Assembly: GCF_007097155.1 (NCBI RefSeq)
Contig: NZ_VJWA01000002.1
Coordinates: forward strand, 1,414,874 to 1,478,873
From: Glacieibacterium frigidum
GTDB taxonomy: Bacteria; Pseudomonadota; Alphaproteobacteria; Sphingomonadales; Sphingomonadaceae
DNA: 64,000 nucleotides
Direction: 5' to 3'
Part shown: one piece after another, positions 45,190-53,952 of the stretch
How the letters are laid out: the number at the start of each line of letters is the position of its first letter
How positions within the stretch are numbered: the first letter of the stretch is position 1
Notes under the pieces: generated by a model
What the model was told of the DNA's origin: nothing
The model's database searches: none
Seen by the model: only the letters and a program-made list of their open reading frames with translations
Made by a program: the position numbers and the translations under genes

Positions 45190-45775
45190 GCCACGCTGGG
45201 CGAGCGCGAGCGGGCTCGTCGACCATGTCGCGGCCGAGATGCAGGTCGGCGGGGTCTTCGCGCTGCCCGGCGGCGCGACGCCGCTGCCCTATTTCGCCGA
45301 ACTCGCCGCGCTGCCGCTGGGGTGGGACCGCGTCACGCTGATGCCGGGCGACGAGCGGCAGGTGCCCCACGACGATCCCCTGAGCAATTTCGGCGCCCTG
45401 TCGCGCGCCTTTGCCGAGACCGACGCGGTGCTGACGCCGCTGAGCGAAGGGCTCGAAGTGCCGCCCCTCGACCTCGTCTGGCTCGGCGTCGGCATGGACG
45501 GCCATGTCGCGTCGATCTTCCCCAGCGTCGATCCGGCGCGCGACGCCGACACCGGTGTCATCGCGGTGACGCCCGATCCGCTGCCGCCCGAAGCGCCGGT
45601 GTCGCGCCTGACATTGTCCCTCGGGACAATCGCTGCTGCCGACCATCTCGTCCTGCTCATCAAAGGCGACGCCAAGCGCCGCGCCCTCGAGGCGGCGCTG
45701 GCGGGCGGCACCCTCCCCGTCGCCCGCCTGCTCCGCATGGCGCGGGGGGCGGTCACGATCTTCTGGAGCGCGTGA
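45182..45775 (+). CDS. pgl: 6-phosphogluconolactonase, short form
   Basis: Hydrolyses 6-phosphogluconolactone between Zwf and Edd. 197 residues from the ATG at 45182, overlapping zwf. DevB-type sugar-isomerase fold with [51 protein letters not shown]. It is at the short end for DevB-type lactonases, with a reduced N-terminal helix. The stop overlaps edd (TGATG). Confidence 0.92.
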   Translation: MTEPRWASASGLVDHVAAEMQVGGVFALPGGATPLPYFAELAALPLGWDRVTLMPGDERQVPHDDPLSNFGALSRAFAETDAVLTPLSEGLEVPPLDLVWLGVGMDGHVASIFPSVDPARDADTGVIAVTPDPLPPEAPVSRLTLSLGTIAAADHLVLLIKGDAKRRALEAALAGGTLPVARLLRMARGAVTIFWSA

Positions 45776-47580
45776 TGCACCCGACCGTCGCCGCCGTCAC
45801 CGACCGGATCATCGAGCGCAGCCGCGCCGGGCGTGCCGCGTATCTCGCGCTGATCGAGCGCGAGGGCGAGTCGGGGTTGCGGCGGGAGAGCCTGTCGTGC
45901 GGCAACCTCGCGCACGGCTTCGCGGCGGCCGAGGGCGACAAGCCCGCGATCCGCGGCGGGCGCGCGCCGAACCTCGGCATCGTCACGGCGTTCAACGACA
46001 TGCTGTCGGCGCATCAGCCCTACGAGCGCTACCCGGCGCAGATGAAGGTCTTCGCGCGCGAGGTCGGGGCCACGGCGCAGGTCGCGGGCGGCGTGCCGGC
46101 GATGTGCGACGGGGTCACGCAGGGGCAGGTCGGCATGGAGCTGTCGTTGTTCAGCCGCGATAACATCGCGCTCAGCACCGCGGTCGCGCTGAGCCACGGC
46201 ATGTTCGACGGCGTCGCGCTGCTCGGCATCTGCGACAAGATCGTGCCGGGTCTGCTGATCGGCGCGTTGCGCTTCGGGCACCTGCCCGCGATTCTGATCC
46301 CCGCCGGGCCGATGCCGTCGGGGCTGCCCAACAAGGAGAAGCAGCGCGTCCGCCAGCTCTATGCCGAGGGCAAGGCGACGCGCGCCGAGCTGCTCGAGGC
46401 CGAGGCCGCGTCCTATCACTCGCCGGGCACCTGCACCTTCTACGGCACCGCGAATTCGAACCAGATGATGATGGAGGTGATGGGGCTGCACATGCCCGGC
46501 AGCGCCTTCGTCAATCCGGGCACGCCGCTCAGGACCGCGCTGACCCGCGCCGCGACGCACCGGCTGGCGGCGATGACGGCCGAGGACCGGCCGCTCGGGC
46601 GCTGCATCGATGAAAAGGCGATCGTCAACGCCGCGGTCGGGCTTCTCGCAACCGGGGGATCGACCAACCACGCGCTGCACATCCCGGCGATCGCGCGGGC
46701 GGCGGGGATCGTCATCGACTGGGAAGACCTCGATCGGCTGTCTTCGGCCGTGCCGCTGATCGCGCGCATCTACCCGAGCGGCGAGGGCGACGTGAACCGC
46801 TTCCACGCGGCGGGCGGCATGGCGTTCACGATTGCCGCGCTGCTCGATGCCGGGCTGCTCCACGACGATATCGTCACCGTCGCGGGCGCGTCCCTGCGCG
46901 ACCATTCGCGGGAGCCCGCGCTCGACGGCGAGGCGCTGGTGTGGCGCGATCCGCCGCCTGCGTCGCTCGACGCCGCGATGCTCCGCACCCCGGCCGAGCC
47001 GTTCGCGCCCGACGGCGGGATGCGGCTGGTGCAGGGCAATCTGGGGCGCGCGACCTTCAAGACCAGCGCGGTATCGCCCGACCGCTGGACGATTCAAGCG
47101 CCCGCCCGCGTCTTCGCAGATCAGAACGACGTCGGTGCGGCATTCAAGGCGGGCGAGCTCGACCGCGACGTCGTCGTCGTCGTGCGCTTCCAGGGGCCGC
47201 GCGCCAACGGCATGCCCGAACTCCACAAGCTCACCCCGGCGCTCGGCGTGCTGCAGGACCGCGGTTTCAAGGTCGCGCTGGTCACCGACGGGCGCATGTC
47301 GGGCGCCAGCGGCAAGGTCCCCGCGGCGATCCATGTGACCCCCGAGGCGCACGGCGGCGGCCCGCTGGCCGCCTTACGCGACGGCGACATGGTGCGGGTC
47401 TGCGCGCGCGACGGGACGCTGTCGGTGCTCGTCGACGCGGCCGAATGGGCGGCGCGGACGCCCGCGCCCGAACCGGTGCACGCCATGGGCACGGCCCGCG
47501 AGCTGTTCGCCTTCATGCGCGCCGGTGCCGACGATGCCGAGCGCGGCGCGTCGGCGATGCTGGCGGCGGCGGGGCTGTAA
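45775..47580 (+). CDS. edd: 6-phosphogluconate dehydratase
   Basis: Iron-sulphur dehydratase producing 2-keto-3-deoxy-6-phosphogluconate. 601 residues from the ATG at 45775. Cluster cysteines are in [17 protein letters not shown] and [17 protein letters not shown], with [11 protein letters not shown] and [20 protein letters not shown] typical of the IlvD/Edd family. No eda or glk follows; a dispersed repeat lies directly downstream. Confidence 0.96.
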   Translation: MHPTVAAVTDRIIERSRAGRAAYLALIEREGESGLRRESLSCGNLAHGFAAAEGDKPAIRGGRAPNLGIVTAFNDMLSAHQPYERYPAQMKVFAREVGATAQVAGGVPAMCDGVTQGQVGMELSLFSRDNIALSTAVALSHGMFDGVALLGICDKIVPGLLIGALRFGHLPAILIPAGPMPSGLPNKEKQRVRQLYAEGKATRAELLEAEAASYHSPGTCTFYGTANSNQMMMEVMGLHMPGSAFVNPGTPLRTALTRAATHRLAAMTAEDRPLGRCIDEKAIVNAAVGLLATGGSTNHALHIPAIARAAGIVIDWEDLDRLSSAVPLIARIYPSGEGDVNRFHAAGGMAFTIAALLDAGLLHDDIVTVAGASLRDHSREPALDGEALVWRDPPPASLDAAMLRTPAEPFAPDGGMRLVQGNLGRATFKTSAVSPDRWTIQAPARVFADQNDVGAAFKAGELDRDVVVVVRFQGPRANGMPELHKLTPALGVLQDRGFKVALVTDGRMSGASGKVPAAIHVTPEAHGGGPLAALRDGDMVRVCARDGTLSVLVDAAEWAARTPAPEPVHAMGTARELFAFMRAGADDAERGASAMLAAAGL

Positions 47581-47590
47581 GCTTTAACGC

Positions 47591-47683
47591 CGTCATGCTG
47601 GCGCACGCCAGCACCCATTGTCGTTGCGAACCCTGAACTCGTTGACGGCGGCGTGATGGGTGCTGGCGTGCGCCAGCATGACG
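47591..47683. repeat. 28-bp perfect inverted repeat element
   Basis: Arms 47591-47618 and 47656-47683 are perfect complements over 28 bp with a 37-bp centre. Each arm contains its own palindrome TGCTGGCG-CA-CGCCAGCA, so it can fold as one cruciform or two separate hairpins. It lies between the convergent edd and TIR genes and probably ends transcription from both; it also looks like a mobile palindromic repeat. Confidence 0.8.
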
Positions 47684-47699
47684 AGAGAGTGCGAGGGGA

Positions 47700-49613
47700 C
47701 TAGCCCAGCTTCGCGCAGGTCGCGGCCATACTCTTGGTGAAGTCCGACGCCGGGCCGATCGTGTCGCCCAGGATCTTGAGGCCCGCCGCGCAGTCGGTGC
47801 GCGCCTCCGCCTTGCGCCCTGCGGCAGCCAGGATGGTGGCGCGGTTGACCAGCAGGTCGCCGTGGTTGGCGTGCAGCTTGCCGTAGCTGACGTCGTAATT
47901 GCGCTTGGCGTCGTCGAGCACCGTCAGCGCCGCGTCGGTGCGGCCGCGCGCGCTCTCGACGAGCGCCAGATACACCTCGGCGATGCCGATCTGGTAGTGC
48001 GGGCCACCGTAGGCCTTGCGGTAGATCGCCACCGCCTCGCGCAGCGACCGCGCCGCGGCGTCGAGTTCGCCGCGGCCCTGCTGGATCTGCCCCTGCAGCG
48101 ACAGCGCATCGCCGAGGATAGGGTTGTCGGCGTCGAGGACGCGGCGCTCGATCGCCAGCGCGCGTTCGATGCGCGCCTCGGCGACCGGCAGATTGCCCGC
48201 CATCAGGGCGTTCTGCGCGAGCCCGTACCACGACCGGCCGGTGGTCAGATGATCGTCGCCCAGCGCTTTGCGGTAGCGCGCGTTGGCATCGAGCAGCGAC
48301 GCCTCCGCACCCTTGAAGTCGCCCGCGTCGGACATCACCAGCCCGCGGTTGTTGAGCAGGGTGGCGATCATCTCGGGCTTGGTGTCGGGCGCGGCGCGCA
48401 GGAAGCGCAGCGCGCGGTCGAACGCCGCGATGCCCGCGCGCGTGTCACCGCTCCCGGTATGGATCGGCCCCTCGGTTGCCGCCGCGAGGCCGCGCAGGTC
48501 GCGGTGCGCGGTCAGGTCGGGGCCGAGCAGTGCTTCGGCGCGCCGCACGTTGGCCAGCGCCTCGTCCATCCGCCCGAGCTGGAAATTGGTGTTGGCGAGC
48601 GTCAGCAGGACGCGCGCACCGTCGGGCCCGGCGCGCGGCAGCGCCGGCAGCACCCCCTCCAGCGCGGTCCGCGCCTCGGTGAACAGCCCGAGGTTGTTGT
48701 ATGCGGAGCCCAGCGTCGCGAGCAGCCGCGCCTGGATCGCCGGCTGGTCGGCAAGCTCGATCCGCGCGCGGTCGGCGGAGCGGCCGAGGATGGTCAGCGC
48801 GGTCACGGTGCGCGGGTTCTCGGTCGCGGGGTTCGACAGCTTGAAGGTGCCGATCAGATAGTCGGACGCCGCCTTCGACGCCGCGCTCTCGCGCACCGCG
48901 ATCAGCCTCTGCTCGTTGGCCTCGATGCGGCGCGCGTTGGCGTAGAGCGCGAGGCCGACCGCGAAGACCATGCCGACCAGCGACGCGACGGTGACCGCGA
49001 GCAGCCGCCGCAGCCGCCGCTGCGCCTCGCGCCTCACGAGATCGTCGAGCTTGAGCGCGGTCAGCCCGGCGATCAGCTTGAGCTTGGCGAGGCGCTTGCC
49101 GTCGGCATCCTCGCGCAGGTCGGCGGCGATCGGCTCGGCGGCCTCGTCGGACAGGCTGCCGTCGGGGGCGAGCTTGAAGCGCAGCGCCTGGGGGAAGCAC
49201 TCGGCGTCGGGCGTATCGGTCAGCGAGGCATAGGGGGTGCCGCTGGCGATCAGCGCGAGGACGCGGTGCTCGCCGTGCAGCCGCTTGAACGCCAGGATCT
49301 CCTCGTTGACCCAGTGCGACTTGGCCGACGCGGGCGAGCAGATGACGACGAGGAACAGCGCGTTCTCGAGAGCGCTGCGCAGTTCGGCCCCGAGGTCGCC
49401 CGATGCCGGCAGCTCGTCGCGGTCGCGGAAGATCGGCGCGACGCGGCGCGGCACCGGGCCGACCGGCGTCTCGCGCCCGACCAGCTTGCGGGGGATGCGG
49501 TACGTCTCGATGGCACGGTGCAGCCATGCCGCGACGGTCTTGTCGCGGTGGCTATAGCTGATGAAGGCGCGGTAGCGCGGTGTGCCGGGTCCCTCCTCCG
49601 GCGCACCGCTCAT
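47700..49613 (-). CDS. TIR-transmembrane-TPR protein
   Basis: 637 residues. The N-terminal TIR domain (about 12-150) starts RYRAFISYSHRD and contains PIFRDRDELPASGDLG and SPASAKSHWVNEEILAFKR, where Glu104/105 occupies the position of the catalytic Glu of NAD-cleaving TIR domains. One membrane helix follows (about 204-225, LLAVTVASLVGMVFAVGLAL). Residues 260-630 are tetratricopeptide-like repeats. With the TIR part cytoplasmic the TPR part would face the periplasm. It starts 10 bp after the PEP-CTERM gene on the same strand. NADase activity and trigger are not shown. Confidence 0.8.
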   Translation of the reverse strand: MSGAPEEGPGTPRYRAFISYSHRDKTVAAWLHRAIETYRIPRKLVGRETPVGPVPRRVAPIFRDRDELPASGDLGAELRSALENALFLVVICSPASAKSHWVNEEILAFKRLHGEHRVLALIASGTPYASLTDTPDAECFPQALRFKLAPDGSLSDEAAEPIAADLREDADGKRLAKLKLIAGLTALKLDDLVRREAQRRLRRLLAVTVASLVGMVFAVGLALYANARRIEANEQRLIAVRESAASKAASDYLIGTFKLSNPATENPRTVTALTILGRSADRARIELADQPAIQARLLATLGSAYNNLGLFTEARTALEGVLPALPRAGPDGARVLLTLANTNFQLGRMDEALANVRRAEALLGPDLTAHRDLRGLAAATEGPIHTGSGDTRAGIAAFDRALRFLRAAPDTKPEMIATLLNNRGLVMSDAGDFKGAEASLLDANARYRKALGDDHLTTGRSWYGLAQNALMAGNLPVAEARIERALAIERRVLDADNPILGDALSLQGQIQQGRGELDAAARSLREAVAIYRKAYGGPHYQIGIAEVYLALVESARGRTDAALTVLDDAKRNYDVSYGKLHANHGDLLVNRATILAAAGRKAEARTDCAAGLKILGDTIGPASDFTKSMAATCAKLG

Positions 49614-49623
49614 CGTGTGACGG

Positions 49624-50667
49624 TCACGCCGCGACCAGCGTCCGCCGCCGCCGTGCCGCTGCGCCGACCAGACCGAAGCCGCCGATCATCATCGCCCAGG
49701 TCGCGGGCTCGGGAACCAGCGAGCCCGTATAGGTCACGTCGAGGCTGCCGTCGTCGCCGAAGGTCGGCGTGTCGAAGCCAAAGGCAGTGAACGAAGGCGG
49801 CGGCGGGATGCTGCCGTTGCGCCCGATCGGATCGCCGAAGCCGGCATAGGCGACGACGTTGCGGCCGTCGAAGCTCTGGTTACGCGTGAAGCTGGTGACG
49901 CCGGTCTCGTAGGTCAGCGTGCGGAGCTCACCCGGATTGAGCAGCCCCTCGATCGCGATGTCGATGTCGGTGGCGTCCCAGGCGAAGCCGATCGCGTACG
50001 GGTCCTCGGGGTCGGTGACGAGATTGAAGTTGGTCAGTCGCGCCGAAGCGTCGGCGAGGTCGGTGACGACGATCGCCTGCTGCAGGCTGAAATCATAGAC
50101 CAGCGAGATGCCGCCCGAGATCGAGTAGATGGCGTTGCCGTCGCTCAGCACGTTGAAGAAAAAGCTCGACGACGCGATGATGCTGCCCTCGCCGCCATTC
50201 AGGCTGCGCTGTTGCACCGACAGCGGTCCGTAATCGTTGCTACCGCCGCAGTTCGGCAGCCGAGCCTCTTCGCCGCAGAACGCGCTGACGAACAGGCCGA
50301 GGCCGGCGGGCGTGATCGACGAGTGCAGGATCGGCTGCACCGCCGTCGTGCCGCTGTTGCGGAAGGTGATGTCGAGGCTGGTGAAAGAGCTCACCTGCGA
50401 CGCGATGCCCGCCGCAGCATTGCCGTTCTGGAAGACGATGCTGTCGCCCGCGACGTCGGAGGTCGAGGAGAAGGCGGCATTACTGCCGAAGCGGTCGCCG
50501 ACCGCGTCCGACAGGTTCTCGCCCGTGTAATCAAAGACGAATGTCCCCTCGTCAGGGGTCAGAATGATCTGCGAATTGGCGACGGTGACGATGCCGGTCA
50601 CTTCGGCCGCGGCAGGTGCCGCCAAGACCAGCGCAAGCAGCGCGCTCCCCAACAGTTTGCGTCCCAT
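49624..50667 (-). CDS. PEP-CTERM sorted exported protein
   Basis: 347 residues with a signal peptide (LLGSALLALVLAAPAAAEV) and a C-terminal sorting signal: VPEPATWAMMIGGFGLVGAA followed by four Arg, the PEP-CTERM/exosortase motif of sphingomonads. The mature part is beta-rich with no known enzymatic motif, low in Cys (two) and Lys. Start ATG at 50667 follows CAAGGGGAGT. No exosortase gene is in the window. It sits between the cyclase and TIR genes, all leftward. Surface or extracellular matrix role is inferred from the motif alone. Confidence 0.85.
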   Translation of the reverse strand: MGRKLLGSALLALVLAAPAAAEVTGIVTVANSQIILTPDEGTFVFDYTGENLSDAVGDRFGSNAAFSSTSDVAGDSIVFQNGNAAAGIASQVSSFTSLDITFRNSGTTAVQPILHSSITPAGLGLFVSAFCGEEARLPNCGGSNDYGPLSVQQRSLNGGEGSIIASSSFFFNVLSDGNAIYSISGGISLVYDFSLQQAIVVTDLADASARLTNFNLVTDPEDPYAIGFAWDATDIDIAIEGLLNPGELRTLTYETGVTSFTRNQSFDGRNVVAYAGFGDPIGRNGSIPPPPSFTAFGFDTPTFGDDGSLDVTYTGSLVPEPATWAMMIGGFGLVGAAARRRRTLVAA

Positions 50668-50729
50668 CGTTACTCCCCTTGCGCTACCCCTAACGAGCGC
50701 CTGCATAGCAGGAATTTGGAAAGAGTCGA

Positions 50730-52466
50730 TCAATGCTCGACGCGTGACAGGCGGTACATCGGGAAGGTGCCGTAATCCTTGGCGAGCGCCACGCGGCCGA
50801 CATAGCGGCAGGCGAAACGATCGGGCGCCGCCATCGCCAGCGCGGCGGCGAAGCTTTCGGTGACGTAGACCTGCCCCGGCGGGGTCACCGGCTCGATCCG
50901 CGCGGCGCGCGCCACCTCGCAGCCATAGAAGGTCGGCTGGCCGGTGATCGGATCGGGGACCGCGAACATCGCGCCGTAGTGGACGCCGACGCGAAGCGTT
51001 GCGCCGGTGCCGAGCCGCGCCAGCGCCTCCTGCAGCGACAGCACCAGCTCGGCGGCGACGGCGCTGCCCTCGACCACGGCGAACAACGCGTCGCCCCAGC
51101 TGTTGCGGCACCTGACCGATGCGGCGTGGACATCGAGGACATTCGCCACGGTGCCCATCACGTCGCGCCAGAAGCGCGGCAGCTCCATCTCGGTCAGGCG
51201 CGCGAAGCCGGGGAAGTCGGCGAACACCACCGCCATCACGGCGCGCGCCGGCCCATCGTAGGCGGCGGGCAGCTTGGGCCGGTTGAGGCGGCGGTCGAGG
51301 CCGTCGGCACCCAGCACGATCGCCTCGCCGCCCGCGTCCTGCCACGCCGCGACATCGACCGCGGTGCCCGCCACGCCGCGCGCCGCCGCACCGTCCCATA
51401 CCGCGAGCAGCTTCGCCGGGCCGCCGATCTGGCGGGCGCGCAGCCGCGTCATGCCCATTGCGATATTGCTCGAATAGCTGAACGCCGCCGGATCGCCGAT
51501 GTCGCCGATCGGCGAGGCGATATCGACCGCGGACGCCGCCGCCAGCGTGGCATCGAAGCGTGCGCGCCATGCCGCGCCGCCGGGATCGACCGACAATGCC
51601 GCAAACTGGTCGACCGGGAAGGGCAGCACGACGTTGAGCTCGGCGCCGCGCGCCAGCAGCCGCTCGGCGACCAGGATGTCGGTGCCGCACGCCAGCGCCC
51701 CGTACGCCACCGCGACCGGGGTCGCATCGAGCACCGCATCGATGCGCGCCGCCAGCTCGGCCTCGGCCGCAGCATCGGCGAGGAACATGTGGCCGCAGTA
51801 GAACAAGGTCACCGGTGGGCGCAGCGCGTCGCGGACCAGCCGCTCGGGGTCGAGCCCCGCACCGCGTGCCAGCAGCTCGAACTGCCGCGCGGTCGTCGAG
51901 CGCGCGCCGGGGTTGCTGCCGGGCAGCGCCAGCGCGGCGCGGATGGCAGCCGCCGCCTCGGCATCGCGGCCCAGCAGCAGCAGCGCCTCGGTTCGCGTCG
52001 CGGCGCCCCAGAAGTCGGCGGGCTCGGGCAGGTCGCCCAGCAATTGCGTCGCCCGCGCCCGTGCCGCGTCGGCGTCGCCCGCCAGCAGCGCGAGGCTCGC
52101 GGCGTTGATGCCGGGGAAGGCGTCGCCGGTCTCGTCGTGGATCGAGGCGTAAGCCGCGCTCGCCTCGGCGAAGGCGCGGGCGCGCTCGGCACCGCTCAGC
52201 ACCTCGGCGGCGTCCTTCGCCAGCCGTGCACCCAGTGCCCGGGAATCGACGTCGCGCGCCAGGTCGAGGCCGCGGGCGGCATAGTGGGCGCGCGCCGCCG
52301 CGGTGTCGCCCATGCGTGCCAGCGCCAGCACCAGCAGGTATGCCGCCGCCAGTCCGCCGTCCTGGGCCAGCGCGGTCTGCGCGAGGTCGTAGGTCGCGAT
52401 CAGGTCGCCGCGCGCGAGGGCCGCCCGCGCGGCCGCGGTCTCGTCGATCGGATCGGCGATCAGCAC
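50730..52466 (-). CDS. TPR-Rossmann-class III nucleotide cyclase-like protein
   Basis: 578 residues from a GTG at 52466 that overlaps the CoA-transferase stop by 7 bp. Residues 1-210 are helical TPR-like; about 218-320 form a Rossmann-like domain (VTLFYCGHMFLA; GALACGTDILVAERLLARGA; NVVLPFP) resembling SLOG nucleotide-binding proteins; 410-540 is a class III cyclase domain with metal-type Asp417 in VFADFPGFARL and Asp459 in NSWGDALFAV. The substrate Lys position reads Asn455 and the usual VNxAAR reads VARAAR, so base specificity or activity may be changed. No membrane helix. Product unknown. Confidence 0.72.
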   Translation of the reverse strand: MLIADPIDETAAARAALARGDLIATYDLAQTALAQDGGLAAAYLLVLALARMGDTAAARAHYAARGLDLARDVDSRALGARLAKDAAEVLSGAERARAFAEASAAYASIHDETGDAFPGINAASLALLAGDADAARARATQLLGDLPEPADFWGAATRTEALLLLGRDAEAAAAIRAALALPGSNPGARSTTARQFELLARGAGLDPERLVRDALRPPVTLFYCGHMFLADAAAEAELAARIDAVLDATPVAVAYGALACGTDILVAERLLARGAELNVVLPFPVDQFAALSVDPGGAAWRARFDATLAAASAVDIASPIGDIGDPAAFSYSSNIAMGMTRLRARQIGGPAKLLAVWDGAAARGVAGTAVDVAAWQDAGGEAIVLGADGLDRRLNRPKLPAAYDGPARAVMAVVFADFPGFARLTEMELPRFWRDVMGTVANVLDVHAASVRCRNSWGDALFAVVEGSAVAAELVLSLQEALARLGTGATLRVGVHYGAMFAVPDPITGQPTFYGCEVARAARIEPVTPPGQVYVTESFAAALAMAAPDRFACRYVGRVALAKDYGTFPMYRLSRVEH

Positions 52467-53686
52467 GCGACGATGCCGCGCCGCACGAGGTCGTCAATCA
52501 TGTCAGCCCCCAGCCCCAGGTCGCGCGCCAGTACCTCGCGCGTGTCGTGCCCCAGCGGCGGCGGGGCATTGCGATACTCGACCGGCGAGGCCGACAGGCG
52601 CAGCGGGCTGGCGACCGTCGGCACGCTGCCCGCCACGGGGTGCGGCAGGTCGAGCGCCAGTTGCCGCGCCACGACCTGCTCGTCGGCGAAGACCTGGGCG
52701 ATGTCGTTGATCGGCCCGCACGGCACGGTGGCGGCCTCCAGCACCTCGACCCAGTGCTTCGTCGGCCTCGTCGCGGTGGCGGCCGACAGCGCGGCGATCA
52801 GCGGCACGCGGTTGACCACCCGCGCGGCGTTGGTCGCGTAGGCCGGGTCGGCCGCCATCGCGCCCAGCCCCAACGCGTCGGCGAAGCGCGCGAACTGCCC
52901 GTCGTTGCCGACCGCGACGATCATCGCGCCGTCGGCGGTCGGGAAGTCCTGGTAGGGCACGACGTTGGGGTGGGCGAGGCCCATCCGCCCCGGCGGCTTG
53001 CCCGACACAAGGTAGTTGAGCGCCTGATTGGCGAGGGAAGCGACGTTGACGTCGAGGAGCGCGATGTCGAGGCTCTGCCCCTCCCCCGTCCGGTCGCGGT
53101 GGGTCAGCGCCGCCAGGATGCCGACGGCGGCGTACATGCCGGTCAGCAGGTCGACGACCGCCACCCCCACCCGCTGCGGCCCCGCGTCGGGCGCGCCGTC
53201 GGCGCCGCCGGTGATGCTCATCAGCCCGCCCATCGCCTGCAGCAGCAGGTCGTACCCGGCGCGCGGGGCATAGGGTCCGGTCTGGCCGAAGCCGGTGATC
53301 GAGCAATAGACGAGGTCGGGCTTGACCGCCTTCAGCCCGGCGTAGTCGAGGCCGTATTTCGCCAGCCCCCCGACCTTGAAGTTCTCGATCACCACGTCCG
53401 CGTTGCGCGCCAGGTCGCGGACGATGGCTTGTCCCTCGGGGGTCGCGATGTCGACCGCCACCGACTGCTTGTTGCGGTTGATCGCGAGGTAATAGGCCGA
53501 GTCGGTCGTCGGCTGGCCGTCGCGGTCGTGGACGTACGGCGGCCCCCAGCCGCGCGTGTCGTCACCGCTGCCCGGCTGCTCGATCTTGATCACCGTCGCC
53601 CCCAGGTCGGCGAGCGTCTGCGACGCCCAGGGCCCCGCCAGGATGCGCGACAGGTCGAGGATGCGGATATGCGACAGCGGAGCCAT
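52460..53686 (-). CDS. Class III CoA-transferase (CaiB/BaiF)
   Basis: 408 residues from the ATG at 53686 (MAPLSHIRILDLSRILAGPW). Contains GATVIKIEQPGSGDDTRGWG, NRNKQSVAVDIATPEGQ and the downstream Asp region GYDLLLQAMGGLMSITG, with a C-terminal PPPLGHDTREVLA, as in succinyl-CoA:glutarate CoA-transferase and relatives. The presence of glutaryl-CoA dehydrogenase at 38747 makes glutarate a reasonable substrate, but this is not proven. Promoter candidate at 53837-53865. Confidence 0.85.
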   Translation of the reverse strand: MAPLSHIRILDLSRILAGPWASQTLADLGATVIKIEQPGSGDDTRGWGPPYVHDRDGQPTTDSAYYLAINRNKQSVAVDIATPEGQAIVRDLARNADVVIENFKVGGLAKYGLDYAGLKAVKPDLVYCSITGFGQTGPYAPRAGYDLLLQAMGGLMSITGGADGAPDAGPQRVGVAVVDLLTGMYAAVGILAALTHRDRTGEGQSLDIALLDVNVASLANQALNYLVSGKPPGRMGLAHPNVVPYQDFPTADGAMIVAVGNDGQFARFADALGLGAMAADPAYATNAARVVNRVPLIAALSAATATRPTKHWVEVLEAATVPCGPINDIAQVFADEQVVARQLALDLPHPVAGSVPTVASPLRLSASPVEYRNAPPPLGHDTREVLARDLGLGADMIDDLVRRGIVAC

Positions 53687-53836
53687 GCCGCCGATGCTGT
53701 GCCCCAATCGTGACGCGGGCGCAAAGGTGACGGCGAAGATGAACAAGTAAGCGAATTTTACACTCGTGAGGCTCGTTTTCGCGGGCTCCTGCGCCCGACG
53801 GTCATGCTTCGGTCAGGCCCAAGTGCAGCTTTCTGA

Positions 53837-53865
53837 CGTCTAACCGATCTGGTTCAAAAAGTCAA
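53837..53865 (-). promoter_or_regulatory. Leftward promoter for CoA-transferase cluster
   Basis: Minus strand: TTGACT (53865-53860), 17-bp spacer, TAGACG (53842-53837), in a locally AT-rich patch, about 145 nt before the CoA-transferase start. It could drive the whole leftward CoA-transferase-cyclase-PEP-CTERM-TIR run. Confidence 0.5.
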
Positions 53866-53897
53866 TCTAAATCTGATTGGCAGCACGCCAACAGTTC

Positions 53898-53923
53898 GTG
53901 ACATCTGCTTCGGTTCCGTTACG
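53898..53923 (+). promoter_or_regulatory. Duplicated upstream motif, caspase gene 1
   Basis: GTGACA-N14-GTTACG at 53898-53923, 29 bp before the GTG start. The same two hexamers with the same spacing occur 31 bp before caspase gene 2 (57058-57083), followed in both by GCGC...ACCGG and a GGGGG-rich ribosome region. It is either a promoter/operator or a passenger of the duplication. Confidence 0.45.
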
Positions 53924-53952
53924 TTGGCGCAACCGGCTGACGGGGGGCCGCC

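Noticed and set aside
47591..47683. Insertion sequence or CRISPR
   Set aside because: There is no transposase gene, no target duplication and only a single pair of repeats without spacers.
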